Notes: generated by a model from the sequence alone, not told the origin. Counted from the stretch's first letter, positions 31,853-41,181 are shown. The stretch: 64,000 nt of DNA from Mesorhizobium sp. B2-3-4 (GCF_006442315.1 NZ_VFVY01000015.1:62001-126000), one strand, 5' to 3'. Translations and numbers: made by a program.

Positions 31853-34837
31853 TCAACCACGGCCGGTCTCCGCGGCGGGCTTGGCTGCGAGTTGGCCGTT
31901 TGGATTGGTGATCTTGCCAAGATAGGTCGTACGCGGCCGCGTGTTCAGCTCTTCAAGCAGCGCATAATTGTGCGGCACCGCTTTCTCGAGCGTGACATGG
32001 GAGCCTTTTCTGTTGAGATCACCGAAAACGATCGCTTGTGTCGGGCATGCCTGCTGGCACGCAGTCACCACTTCGCCATCGCCGATCTGGCGGTTCTCGA
32101 TCTGCGCACGGATACGGTTTTCAGAGATGCGCTGGACGCAATAGGTGCATTTTTCCATGATGCCGCGCGACCGCACCGTGACATCGGGATTGTGTACGGC
32201 CTGCTGCGGCCCCGCGACGTCCTTCTCGAACTCCTGATATTCCAGGAAATTGAAGCGGCGCACCTTGTAGGGGCAGTTCTGCGAGCAATACCGCGTCCCG
32301 ATGCAACGGTTGTAGACCTGCGCGTTGAGCCCGTCATGGGTATGGATGGTCGCATTCACCGGGCAGACCACTTCGCAGGGCGCTTGCTCGCAATGCATGC
32401 ACGGTACCGGTTGGAATAAAATCGCGGGATCGTCGACTGAGCCGGAATAGTAGCGGTCGATGCGCAGCCAGTGCATCTCATGGCCAAGTGCCGTCTGATC
32501 TGGGCCGACGGTTGGGATGTTGTTCTCCGCCTGGCAAGCCGACACGCAGGCCATGCAGCCGATGCAGGCCGACTGATCGATCGCCATGCCCCAGGCCTCT
32601 TGATCATACGTCCAGTCGGGGTAGAGCGACTCGGTCGGAGCTGGCGGCGCGCCATCGCGCACGAAATGTGGATTGTCCCTGAAAGCATCGAGCGTGGCAT
32701 GCCGCACGATCGCCCTACCCTCCATCGCCTGATGATGTTGTGTTGTCACCACACGCGCCAAGCCCTCACGCGGGGTCACCAGGACGCCATCCACGAACCA
32801 GGGTGCATCGGCGGTCCGCAAGGCGAAGGCGTCGTAGCCGCCAGCCAACGATGCGACCGAACCGACCTTGCGGCCGTGGCCCAGCGACAGTGTCACGGTC
32901 TCGTCGGGCTGGCCGGGCGTGATCCAGACCGGCGCGTCCAGATCCTTGCCGCCTCGCGCCATGTTGATCACCCGCCCGTTTTCGAGACCCAGCCGCTCCG
33001 CTGTTGCGGGCGAGACCAAGGCCGCATTGCCCCACACAAGCTTGCTCAACGGCCGTGGTAGTTCCTGCAGCCACGACGAATTGGCATTGCAGCCATCACG
33101 CAGCCAGGGATCGGCCACGAAGCGAACCTCCAGACGTTCGGCGGCGGAGGCCTGGGGCATAGGTGTGGGGGTGTCTGGGATCAATGACACGGCGACGGAA
33201 GCTGCAGCGCTATCCGGCACAACGCCGTCGCGCAGCGCCTGTTGCCAGGCGGGTTCATCCATGGCTTTCCATGTCGCGCGCACCAGCGCCCGCGGATCCG
33301 CGTCGAATTCACCTGCGAGCCCGGCAAGCAGCCGGTGCAGGCTTTTGCCGCCGAACAGGGGCTGAATGAGCGGCTGAACGATTGAGGCTGTGCCGTCATA
33401 GGCGCGGATGTCGCTCCAGCCTTCCAGCTCGTGCGCCGCGGGGATGTGCCAATGCGCCAGGAATGCTGTTTCGTCGCGGTAGAGGCCCGAGTGGACGAGA
33501 AGCTTCAGTTTCGAAAAGGCCGCGCGCACATCGATGTCCGATGGCGTCGTTTGCACGGGATTGGACCCGAGCACGACGACCGTGTCGATTGAACCATTCT
33601 CTATCGCTTGGCAGAGCGTTGCAAGGTCGCCATCGTTGGGCATGACATCGGGAGGGTCGATGAGGTCCAGCGTGTTGCCGATGGCACCAAGCCTGGCGTT
33701 CATGGCAAAGGCCACGGCATGGACAAGGGGGGGCTGGTGAGCACCTGGCACCACCAGTGCGTTACGTCCGGCGCTGCGAAGATCGTCGGCGAGAACGTTC
33801 GTCCATGCGGGCTCAAGTGGCGACTGGCCGTCTACGTACTTGTCGCCCTCAAGCGCCGCTTTGATCGCAGCCGCGACACCTTCGACGGCGCTTGGCTTGA
33901 CGGCACGACGATGATCGCCCGCCGCACCCGTGATCGTCGGTGTCGACTCGATCACATAGAGCCGGCTCATCGTGTCCGTCGACGCGCGCACCCGTCGCCG
34001 GCGGGCGAAATCACGCGCATAGGCCAGGCGCCCTGGCCCTTCGCCCAGGAAATCGGCATCCAGACTGACGATCACATCGGCGCGGTCGAAATGGTAAATC
34101 GGTGTCAGCGGCTTGCCGAACAGTGTCGCCGTTGCCTGCTCGCCGGACCTGGCCGCCAGCGGATCGTGCTTGAAGACGCGAAGTTTGGGATATCGTGTCT
34201 TGAGCACTTCGATCTGGGCCTTGGTGGTCGGCGACGTTGTCGCCTCGATCAGCAGCGCCAGGCCTTGTCCGCCTGAGCCAACCCAGCCACCAGCAAGCGC
34301 CGCTATGTCTTTGAGGAAGTCATCGTAACTCGCCGGCTCGCCTTGCTTGAGCGGCGTGCGGGATCGTTCGGGATCGAACAACGACAGCACAGCAGCCTGC
34401 ATGATGGCGTCGGTGGCGCCGCGCGATGCCGGGTGATCGAGGTTGCCCTCGACCTTGGTCGGCCGGCCCTCATGGCACTCTACAACTGCGCCGATGCCAT
34501 AGCCGTCACTGGAAAGGGTCGTCGCGTAATAGAGCGGCCTGCCGGGAATGATGTTCTCCGGCTGGCGAACGTAAGGGACGATGCGCTCCGCTTTGCTGCA
34601 GGCGGTCAGGCCGGCTAGCGACAGCGACGCGCCCATCAGCTTCAGCATCATTCGCCGGTCGAGATTGAGTGGCAAGCGTTCGGCGATTGCCGGGAATTCA
34701 GCCTCAACGAAGCGCCGGAATTCCGCCGAGTCGGCCAGTTCGTCCAGGCTTCGCCATGGATCGCGTCCTGCCGCGACAGCTCGCAGCGCCGCGTGGTCGG
34801 AAACCGAGAGCGGCTTTTGATCAGCGATGGCAGACAT
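31853..34837 (-). CDS. actB: Alternative complex III iron-sulphur/molybdopterin-like subunit ActB
   Basis: 994 residues, the expected fusion size. A twin-arginine-like segment (DRRMMLKLMGASLSLAGLTAC) near residue 60 follows the typical N-terminal extension WRSLDELADSAEFRRFVE. The large central part resembles molybdopterin oxidoreductases but in ACIII binds no cofactor (family knowledge). The C-terminal ferredoxin-like part has CIGCMACVSACQ, CMHCEQAPCEVVCP, CIGTRYCSQNCPYKVRRFN and CTYC with CQQACPTQA, enough for four Fe-S clusters. Its start overlaps the actA stop by 17 bases. Confidence 0.95.
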   Translation of the reverse strand: MSAIADQKPLSVSDHAALRAVAAGRDPWRSLDELADSAEFRRFVEAEFPAIAERLPLNLDRRMMLKLMGASLSLAGLTACSKAERIVPYVRQPENIIPGRPLYYATTLSSDGYGIGAVVECHEGRPTKVEGNLDHPASRGATDAIMQAAVLSLFDPERSRTPLKQGEPASYDDFLKDIAALAGGWVGSGGQGLALLIEATTSPTTKAQIEVLKTRYPKLRVFKHDPLAARSGEQATATLFGKPLTPIYHFDRADVIVSLDADFLGEGPGRLAYARDFARRRRVRASTDTMSRLYVIESTPTITGAAGDHRRAVKPSAVEGVAAAIKAALEGDKYVDGQSPLEPAWTNVLADDLRSAGRNALVVPGAHQPPLVHAVAFAMNARLGAIGNTLDLIDPPDVMPNDGDLATLCQAIENGSIDTVVVLGSNPVQTTPSDIDVRAAFSKLKLLVHSGLYRDETAFLAHWHIPAAHELEGWSDIRAYDGTASIVQPLIQPLFGGKSLHRLLAGLAGEFDADPRALVRATWKAMDEPAWQQALRDGVVPDSAAASVAVSLIPDTPTPMPQASAAERLEVRFVADPWLRDGCNANSSWLQELPRPLSKLVWGNAALVSPATAERLGLENGRVINMARGGKDLDAPVWITPGQPDETVTLSLGHGRKVGSVASLAGGYDAFALRTADAPWFVDGVLVTPREGLARVVTTQHHQAMEGRAIVRHATLDAFRDNPHFVRDGAPPAPTESLYPDWTYDQEAWGMAIDQSACIGCMACVSACQAENNIPTVGPDQTALGHEMHWLRIDRYYSGSVDDPAILFQPVPCMHCEQAPCEVVCPVNATIHTHDGLNAQVYNRCIGTRYCSQNCPYKVRRFNFLEYQEFEKDVAGPQQAVHNPDVTVRSRGIMEKCTYCVQRISENRIRAQIENRQIGDGEVVTACQQACPTQAIVFGDLNRKGSHVTLEKAVPHNYALLEELNTRPRTTYLGKITNPNGQLAAKPAAETGRG

Positions 34838-35495
34838 AGCAGTCCGTCATGGTCGCGGGGTGGATATCAAGGATGCTGATCAGCGATCGTCTGACCTCTT
34901 CGATGTCTTGTGGCGGCTTCCAGTGCATGAGGAAAGCATCCTGCGGCGGGCGTAGATTGGGAGTGGGATCGCGATGGCAGCCCAGGCACCATTCCATCGA
35001 CAGCGAGTGCGCCTTCTGCATCAGCGGCATATCGTCAACCTCGCCATGGCAAGTCTCGCAGGCGACGCCCTTGGCTACGTGGATCGAATGATTGAAGTAG
35101 ACGAAATCCGGCACGGAATTGACGCGCTGCCATTGCAGCGGTTGTCCTGAAGCGAGACTTGCGCGCACCGGCGCCAGCATGTCCGCATTGGTGAAAACCT
35201 GCGAATGACAGGTCATGCAAACCTCGGTCGCGGGCAGTCCCGCCGCGGCAGACGTCTCGACGCCATTGTGGCAATAGCGGCAGTCCAGCCCGATTTCACC
35301 GACGTGGTGCTTGTGGCTGAACGGGATGGGCTGAGCGATGGGCTGTCCGACCCCGGTGACGAACCCTGATCGCAAAAGCGCCGTACCGCCGATGGCGACG
35401 AACATCGCGAAAAAACAAACACCCCACAGCGCGAAGCGGGCAATCCCGTTGGCGTTGCTGGAAAAGACCTGCGGCATCCCCTCGCCGATTTGCAT
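34821..35495 (-). CDS. actA: Alternative complex III pentaheme cytochrome c ActA
   Basis: About 224 residues. One N-terminal transmembrane helix (FALWGVCFFAMFVAIGGTALL) and five CxxCH heme sites: CRYCH, CMTCH, CETCH, CLGCH and CYVCH, with IPFSHKHHVGEIGLDC at the start of the heme domain. It is the electron wire between ActB/ActC and the downstream cytochromes. The start is ATG 35495 or ATG 35477; neither has a well-spaced ribosome binding site. First gene of the operon, with an EcfG-type promoter just upstream. Confidence 0.94.
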   Translation of the reverse strand: MQIGEGMPQVFSSNANGIARFALWGVCFFAMFVAIGGTALLRSGFVTGVGQPIAQPIPFSHKHHVGEIGLDCRYCHNGVETSAAAGLPATEVCMTCHSQVFTNADMLAPVRASLASGQPLQWQRVNSVPDFVYFNHSIHVAKGVACETCHGEVDDMPLMQKAHSLSMEWCLGCHRDPTPNLRPPQDAFLMHWKPPQDIEEVRRSLISILDIHPATMTDCYVCHR

Positions 35496-35520
35496 GAGCA
35501 AGCATCTGGATCGAGCGCCT

Positions 35521-35546
35521 AACGGCGCCGATGAGCCAAAGGTTCC
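35521..35546 (-). promoter_or_regulatory. EcfG-type promoter (N17) for the ACIII-caa3 operon
   Basis: Minus strand: GGAAC (35546-35542), 17 bases, CGTT (35524-35521). Transcription would begin near 35514, about 19 bases before the ActA start. Both hexamer cores match the consensus exactly; the spacer is one base longer than in the other minus-strand sites. Confidence 0.6.
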
Positions 35547-35670
35547 TTGGCGTTGGCACGCTCACGAAATGGTGACCCGGGATTGCCCCTGAAAACAACC
35601 TTTTGCAGCAACCAAGCAAAATGGCGGGCGTTCGGGAGGATCACGATTGATCCCAAACGGAAATATCACC

Positions 35671-38133
35671 ATGACACGCACCAGCCTGAACCCAGCCTCC
35701 CGCTCCGGGCTCGCCTTCTGGTGGACTATGTTTGTTGGCCTGCTCTTGACGATACTTGGCTTGATGATCGGCGGCGGTGGAGCCTGGCTCATGGCGCTGG
35801 GAGGGTCTTGGTATTATCTCCCTACAGGAGTTGCACTGCTGGTCGCGGGCGGCCTGCTTTTAAGCCGCAATGTAGCGGGTGTGTGGCTTTATGTCCTGAC
35901 CTGGATCGTTACGCTCGCCTGGGCCTATTGGGAAGTCGGAATGGACGGCTGGGGATTGATGCCCCGGGTGCTGGCTCCGACGATCATTCTTGTCTTTGTA
36001 CTGTTAACCCTGCCAGCCTTTAACGGTCGTCGGGCAAAGCGACTTGGAGATGGCGCTTATGCAACCGGGACCATGGCTGTTCTCTTGCTTGCTTGCGCCG
36101 TCGGCCTTCATCATTTCACCGGACAGGCGCGGTCGCAGGAGACATCACCAAGCGCGCCTGCGTCCACAACGACGGCGCCTAGCCAGCCGGCTGGCTCTGC
36201 CCCCGCCGGTCAGCCGGATTTGACCATACACCAAGCCGGACCCGATTGGCCGGTCTATGGTGGGTCGGAACTTGGCACCCGCTATTCGCTGCTCAAGCAG
36301 ATCACCGCCGACAACGTCTCCAAGCTGACGAAAGTCTGGGATTTTCATACTGGCGACATGCCAAGCAAGGCGGCAGCACAAAAATATTCGCCTGAAAACA
36401 CTCCGTTGGAAGTGGGCGGCCACCTTTATGCCTGCTCCGCCAAGGATATCGTCATTTCCGCCAACGCAGCCACCGGCAAGGAGGATTGGCGGTATGACCC
36501 GAAGGTTTCGGATGACGCCATACCTTATGGAGCCAGTTGCCGGGGTGTCGCCTACTATGCCAGGCCGGGCGCCGACGCCGATCAACCCTGCGCCGCACGC
36601 ATCGTCTGGGGCACGCTCGACGCCAGGCTGATTGCGATTGACGCCAGGAATGGAAAGCTGTGCGCGGATTTCGGCCAGCAGGGCATTGTCGATCTCACCC
36701 AGGGGCTCGGCAAGACCGTTCCCGGATGGTATTCCGTGACGGCACCGCCGACCATCGTGCGCGGCATCGTCGTCGTCGGCGCCCAGGTGCAGGACGGACA
36801 GGCCGAAGACGCGCCATCAGGTGTCGTGCGTGGATATGATGCGACATCGGGAAAACTGGTCTGGGCCTGGGATATGGGCCATCCCGACCGGACCGGCGCG
36901 CCGCCGGAAGGCGACACCTACACCCGCGGCACGCCGAATATGTGGACCGTCGCCGCTGCCGATCCACAGCTCGGCTACGTTTATCTGCCGCTCGGCAACG
37001 CCGCCGTCGACTATTACGGCGTCGATCGCAAGGATTTCGAGAACCAATATAACTCCTCGATCGTTGCCGTCGATGTTACGACAGGCAAGCCCGTCTGGCA
37101 TTTCCAGACCGTCCATCACGACCTTTGGGACTACGATTTGGGGTCGCAGCCGACGCTCGTCGATATCCCGACAGCAAACGGAAAGGTTCCTGCGATCGTC
37201 GTCCCCAGCAAGCAGGGACAGATCTACGTGCTTGACCGCAAGACCGGAAAGTCACTCTTCCCGGTCGAGGAGCGGCCCGTTCCGTCCGGTGGTGTAGAAC
37301 CCGAAAAGCTGTCCAGGACGCAGCCATACTCCGGCTACGCTCATCTCGATCAGCCTGTGCTGACCGAAAAGAAGATGTGGGGTATCAGCCCGCTTGACCA
37401 GCTCTATTGCCGCATCCAATTCAGGCAAGCGTCCTACCAGGGTGAATTCACGCCACCCACTGTCGAAAAACCGTACATCGAATACCCCGGCTACAATGGC
37501 GGCTCTGATTGGGGCAGCGTGGCCGTTGATACCGATGACGGCATCCTGATCGCCAACTACAACGACATGCCGAACTACAACCAATTGCTCCCGCGCGAAA
37601 AAGCCGATCAGATCGGCTTCAAGTCGATCGAACAGGGAGGTGGTTCCAAGAAGTCCAAGGATATGGGCAACCCGCAGATGGGCTCGCCTTACGCGATAGC
37701 GGTCAATGCAGGCTGGCGTCTGCCGACCGGACTGCTCTGTTCCGAGCCGCCCTACGGCCATTTGCGCGCGATCGACCTGAAGACCGGCAAAACATTGTGG
37801 GACGAACCGCTGGGCAGCGCGGTCAACAACGGGCCGTGGGGACTGCCCTCGATGCTGCCGCTGACCATCGGCACACCGAACAATGGCGGACCGCTGGTGA
37901 CGGCGGGCGGTTTGATCTTCATCGCGGCGACAACCGACAACAAGCTTCGCGCCATCGACATCAAAAATGGAAAGACCGTTTGGCAGGCAGATCTGCCGGC
38001 TGGAGGACAAACCACGCCGATGACCTACGAAATAGAAGGGACGCAATACGTCGTCATTGCTCCTGGTGGCCATCATTTCATGGAGACGAAGGTTGGCGAC
38101 GATGTCATCGCTTATGCATTGCCGAAAGGCTGA
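35671..38133 (+). CDS. gcd: Membrane-bound PQQ-dependent glucose dehydrogenase
   Basis: 820 residues from ATG 35671. A TTG at 35647 has a better Shine-Dalgarno (GGGAGG) and would add eight residues. The N-terminal 150 residues hold about five helices for quinone reduction, then a Pro/Ser/Thr linker and the periplasmic eight-bladed propeller: GPDWPVYGGSELGTRYS, TVHHDLWDYDLGSQPTL, VPSKQGQIYVLDRKTGK and LPAGGQTTPMTYE. Oxidises aldoses such as glucose to gluconolactone and reduces ubiquinone. CRGVAYY near residue 290 has Tyr where E. coli Gcd has His262. No PQQ synthesis genes are in the window. Confidence 0.94.
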   Translation: MTRTSLNPASRSGLAFWWTMFVGLLLTILGLMIGGGGAWLMALGGSWYYLPTGVALLVAGGLLLSRNVAGVWLYVLTWIVTLAWAYWEVGMDGWGLMPRVLAPTIILVFVLLTLPAFNGRRAKRLGDGAYATGTMAVLLLACAVGLHHFTGQARSQETSPSAPASTTTAPSQPAGSAPAGQPDLTIHQAGPDWPVYGGSELGTRYSLLKQITADNVSKLTKVWDFHTGDMPSKAAAQKYSPENTPLEVGGHLYACSAKDIVISANAATGKEDWRYDPKVSDDAIPYGASCRGVAYYARPGADADQPCAARIVWGTLDARLIAIDARNGKLCADFGQQGIVDLTQGLGKTVPGWYSVTAPPTIVRGIVVVGAQVQDGQAEDAPSGVVRGYDATSGKLVWAWDMGHPDRTGAPPEGDTYTRGTPNMWTVAAADPQLGYVYLPLGNAAVDYYGVDRKDFENQYNSSIVAVDVTTGKPVWHFQTVHHDLWDYDLGSQPTLVDIPTANGKVPAIVVPSKQGQIYVLDRKTGKSLFPVEERPVPSGGVEPEKLSRTQPYSGYAHLDQPVLTEKKMWGISPLDQLYCRIQFRQASYQGEFTPPTVEKPYIEYPGYNGGSDWGSVAVDTDDGILIANYNDMPNYNQLLPREKADQIGFKSIEQGGGSKKSKDMGNPQMGSPYAIAVNAGWRLPTGLLCSEPPYGHLRAIDLKTGKTLWDEPLGSAVNNGPWGLPSMLPLTIGTPNNGGPLVTAGGLIFIAATTDNKLRAIDIKNGKTVWQADLPAGGQTTPMTYEIEGTQYVVIAPGGHHFMETKVGDDVIAYALPKG

Positions 38134-38207
38134 CGGCTCTTTCGACGCACTGTGCAAACCTTTTTGCTCGCCGCACGTTGTCCGTTCTCCAAGCCGAGGA
38201 GACAACC

Positions 38208-39176
38208 ATGCAAACGAAGTCGCAGACATCAGCGGAAGCAGCCAAGCAACGCCATATCCAGCGCGGCATCGACGCCAAGGACAAATCGAAAGGCAACGGC
38301 AAAACCCACGCAATGCAGGCCGGTGCTCGCACTTATCCGGAGCCACCTTTTCCCAAGCAGCATCAACCCAAGCCTGGGCATGAATGGGCGGTCGAGCCGG
38401 CGCCGCTGTATGATGCGCCGTACTATCTCGGATCGAAAAAACTCCAAGACAAAGTAGCCGTTATTACGGGCGGCGATTCCGGCATCGGCCGTTCGGTCGC
38501 CGTGTTGTTTGCCCGTGAGGGCTCGGATGTCGCGATTGTCTATCTGGCGGAGGGCAAAGATGCCGAAGAAACCAAAGCCGCTGTCGAAAAGGAAGGGCGG
38601 CGCTGCATGCTGGTAAAAGCCAATGTCGCCAAGCGAGTGGATTGCCACAGCGCGGTGGCAGACATTGTGAAAGAATTTGGCCGCATCGACGTGCTCGTCA
38701 ACAACGCCGCTTTCCAGATCCATTCCACCGATTTCAGCGACCTGACCGAGGAACATTTCGACACGACGTTGAAGACCAATCTCTACGGCTATTTCCATAT
38801 GGCACAGGAAGCCGTGCCGCACATGAAACCCGGCTCCGCGATCATCAACACCGGATCGGTGACCGGCATCGATGGCTCGAAGGAACTCGTCGACTATTCC
38901 ATGACCAAGGGCGGCATTCACGCCTTCACGCGTGCCCTGTCGGGCAATCTCATCGACAAGGGCATTCGCGTGAACGCGGTCGCGCCGGGACCTGTATGGA
39001 CACCACTCAATCCCTCGGACAAGGAAGCCGACGACGTGTCGAAATTCGGCGCGGACACGCCGATGAAACGGCCGGCACAACCGGAGGAACTCGCCCCGGC
39101 CTATGTGTTCCTCGCCTCCTCGCAATGCTCAAGCTACATCACCGGCGAGATCCTTCCGGTTGTCGGCGGCTACTGA
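38208..39176 (+). CDS. SDR family oxidoreductase with N-terminal extension (YghA type)
   Basis: 322 residues from ATG 38208, GAGGAG upstream. A 75-residue Lys/Gln/Pro-rich extension precedes the Rossmann fold: VAVITGGDSGIGRSVAVLFA, the NNAA motif (VLVNNAAFQ), the Ser in INTGSVTG, and the catalytic YSMTKGG. The C-terminal PGPVWTPL and SSQCSSYITGEILPVVGG are intact. The NAD(P)-dependent substrate is unknown; annotation as a glucose or general-stress dehydrogenase is common for this subgroup. Confidence 0.93.
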   Translation: MQTKSQTSAEAAKQRHIQRGIDAKDKSKGNGKTHAMQAGARTYPEPPFPKQHQPKPGHEWAVEPAPLYDAPYYLGSKKLQDKVAVITGGDSGIGRSVAVLFAREGSDVAIVYLAEGKDAEETKAAVEKEGRRCMLVKANVAKRVDCHSAVADIVKEFGRIDVLVNNAAFQIHSTDFSDLTEEHFDTTLKTNLYGYFHMAQEAVPHMKPGSAIINTGSVTGIDGSKELVDYSMTKGGIHAFTRALSGNLIDKGIRVNAVAPGPVWTPLNPSDKEADDVSKFGADTPMKRPAQPEELAPAYVFLASSQCSSYITGEILPVVGGY

Positions 39177-39186
39177 GGCCAAGGCG

Positions 39187-40899
39187 ATGTATTTCATTGC
39201 TTTGGCGACAGACTATGACGGCACGCTGGCGCATGACGGGATCGTCACCAAGAAAACACTTGCGGCGCTTGAGCGCTTCAAGAAAAGCGGCCGCAAGTTG
39301 ATCCTGGTCACCGGGCGCGAACTGCCCGACCTCAAGCGTGTCTTTCCCGAAGTTGGCCTGTTTGACAAGGTCGTCGCCGAAAACGGCGCGCTGATCTACA
39401 CGCCGGCAAGCGAGGAGGAGCGGACGATCTCGCCGGCGCCCGATCCCAAATTTGTCGCCAGACTTAAAAAGGCCGGCGTCAAGCCCCTGTCGGTCGGCAA
39501 CTCGATCGTCGCCACGTGGGAACCGCATCAGCCGACCGTGCTCGACATCATCAAGACGATGGGGCTGGGGCTCGATATCATCTTCAACAAGGGCGCGGTG
39601 ATGATCTTGCCGAGCGGTGTCAACAAGGCCACCGGACTGGCTGCGGCATTACAGGACCTTCGGCTGTCGCCGCACAATGTCGTTGGTGTCGGCGACGCCG
39701 AAAACGACCATTCCTTCCTCAAGGTTTGCGGCTGCAGCGTCGCCGTCGACAACGCCATCCCCGCGGTCAAGGACACCGCCAATCTGGTCATGCGCGGCGC
39801 GCGTGGAAAAGGCGTGGAGCAACTGATCGACAGAATGATCAAGCGCGATCATGGGATCGTGTCGAGGCGCCATGACGGCATCGTTCTCGGATCGGCCGGT
39901 GGCGACGACGTCTATTTGGCGCCGACAGATACCGTCCTTATCGCCGGCAGCTCGGGCATCGGCAAATCCACCTTGGCCACTGCGCTGACGGAACGCCTTG
40001 TCGAAGGCAAGTTCCAGTTCTGCGTCTTCGACCCTGAAGGCGACTATGACGGGCTTGAGGGCGCCGTCCGGCTGGGTGATGGATCCACACCACCAACCAA
40101 GGCGCAGGTTCTGGACCTGATTGCCAAGGCCGACAGCAATGTCGTCGTGAATGGGCTGGCGCTGCGTGTCGACGAGCGGCCGGATTTCTTTGCCAACTTG
40201 CTGCCCGACCTCGGCAACTTCCGCAGGCGCACGGCGCGGCCACAATGGCTAGTCATAGATGAAGTGCATCATCTTCTGCCGAAGCGACGCGACGATACGC
40301 GCGCGATCCTGTCACTAGAGTTGCCCGGCACGATCCTGATCACGGTTCATCCCGAGGCGATCTCGATCGATGTCTTGCGGCTGGTGACGGCTGTCATCGC
40401 GCTTGGTCCCAAGGCGAAGGATGTCATCAAGGCCTTTTGTCACGAGACCGGCATGGAGCCGCCGAAAGAGATGCCCACGCCGAAGGGCTCGCGCGTGCTG
40501 TTCTGGCGACCGCAGGCAGGCAAGAGGCTCAAGACGGTGAAGGTCGCGGAGCCGCGTCAATCGCTCAAGCGGCACAGCCGTAAATATGCCGAGGGGCAAC
40601 TCGATGAAGCCGGCAGCTTCTACTTCCACGGCCCCGACAATGCGATGAATCTCAGGGCTCACAATCTGATGATTTTTGCCCAGATCGCCGAGGGTATCGA
40701 CGACAAGACCTGGGAGTTCCATCTGCGCGCCGGCGACTATTCCCAATGGTTCCGCCATCAAATCCGCGACAAGGATCTCTCTCGCGAAACCGCCGAGGCC
40801 GAAAAGGACAAGAAGCTCTCTGCCGACGAAAGTCGAAAGCGCGTGCTCGACGCCGTTCGCCGGCGGTACACGGCACCGGCGACCGCGCCCGAGGAGTAG
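39187..40899 (+). CDS. HAD-IIB phosphatase fused to a P-loop ATPase and a C-terminal helical domain
   Basis: 570 residues from ATG 39187, GAGG upstream. Residues 1-225 form a Cof-type HAD phosphatase: nucleophile ATDYDGTLAHDG, LVTGRELPDL, and the acidic GVGDAENDHSFL. Residues about 235-460 form an ATPase: Walker A GSSGIGKSTLA near 255, DPEGDYDGLEG, and Walker B WLVIDEVHHLLP near 355. Residues about 475-540 (SFYFHGPDNAMNLRAHNLMIFAQIAEG, then TWEFHLRAGDYSQWFRHQI) form a small helical domain resembling DUF5752. The three-part fusion suggests a nucleotide-controlled sugar phosphatase, but no member's function is known to me. Confidence 0.85.
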   Translation: MYFIALATDYDGTLAHDGIVTKKTLAALERFKKSGRKLILVTGRELPDLKRVFPEVGLFDKVVAENGALIYTPASEEERTISPAPDPKFVARLKKAGVKPLSVGNSIVATWEPHQPTVLDIIKTMGLGLDIIFNKGAVMILPSGVNKATGLAAALQDLRLSPHNVVGVGDAENDHSFLKVCGCSVAVDNAIPAVKDTANLVMRGARGKGVEQLIDRMIKRDHGIVSRRHDGIVLGSAGGDDVYLAPTDTVLIAGSSGIGKSTLATALTERLVEGKFQFCVFDPEGDYDGLEGAVRLGDGSTPPTKAQVLDLIAKADSNVVVNGLALRVDERPDFFANLLPDLGNFRRRTARPQWLVIDEVHHLLPKRRDDTRAILSLELPGTILITVHPEAISIDVLRLVTAVIALGPKAKDVIKAFCHETGMEPPKEMPTPKGSRVLFWRPQAGKRLKTVKVAEPRQSLKRHSRKYAEGQLDEAGSFYFHGPDNAMNLRAHNLMIFAQIAEGIDDKTWEFHLRAGDYSQWFRHQIRDKDLSRETAEAEKDKKLSADESRKRVLDAVRRRYTAPATAPEE

Positions 40900-40919
40900 C
40901 GCCAGATAGGAGATGACCC

Positions 40920-41120
40920 ATGAGCGAAGATCGGCCTAACGATCCCGGCGACGACAGGCACAGCCAGCCTGCCCACAGCGAAGACGGGCCTGTCTTTTCG
41001 GCGCAGAAGGCGCGGCAGGGCGAGATCATTCTACGGACCCGCACGCGCCGGATCGTCTTCATCGCGGGCTTAGTGGGTATCCTGGTCTTGGCGGTCGTGG
41101 TCAGGTTCGCTATCGGCTGA
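40920..41120 (+). CDS. Small single-helix membrane protein, ARQGEIIL type
   Basis: 66 residues from ATG 40920 with AGGAG seven bases upstream. A disordered acidic start, then QKARQGEIILRTRTRRIVFIAGL leading into one C-terminal transmembrane helix. This pattern recurs in many proteobacterial genomes as a tiny membrane protein without known function. It follows the HAD fusion gene closely and may share its transcript. Confidence 0.75.
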   Translation: MSEDRPNDPGDDRHSQPAHSEDGPVFSAQKARQGEIILRTRTRRIVFIAGLVGILVLAVVVRFAIG

Positions 41121-41156
41121 CCGGCCTTGCCCGATGTGCATCGAGTCGGCTTGTCA

Positions 41157-41181
41157 GGAACTTTTCCAAACAGTTGTCGTT
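41157..41181 (+). promoter_or_regulatory. EcfG-type general-stress promoter, exact match
   Basis: GGAAC at 41157-41161, 16 bases, CGTT at 41178-41181. It places transcription start near 41188 and so supports the GTG at 41230 as the start of the efflux adaptor gene. Confidence 0.8.

Noticed and set aside
24584..32700. Many long plus-strand open frames opposite the ACIII-caa3 operon
   Set aside because: They are Arg/His/Gln-rich mirror frames of high-GC coding DNA without ribosome binding sites or family motifs.
35551..35566. TTGGCACGCTCACG resembling a sigma-54 -24/-12 promoter
   Set aside because: The -12 element lacks TTGC; the adjacent EcfG match is much better.
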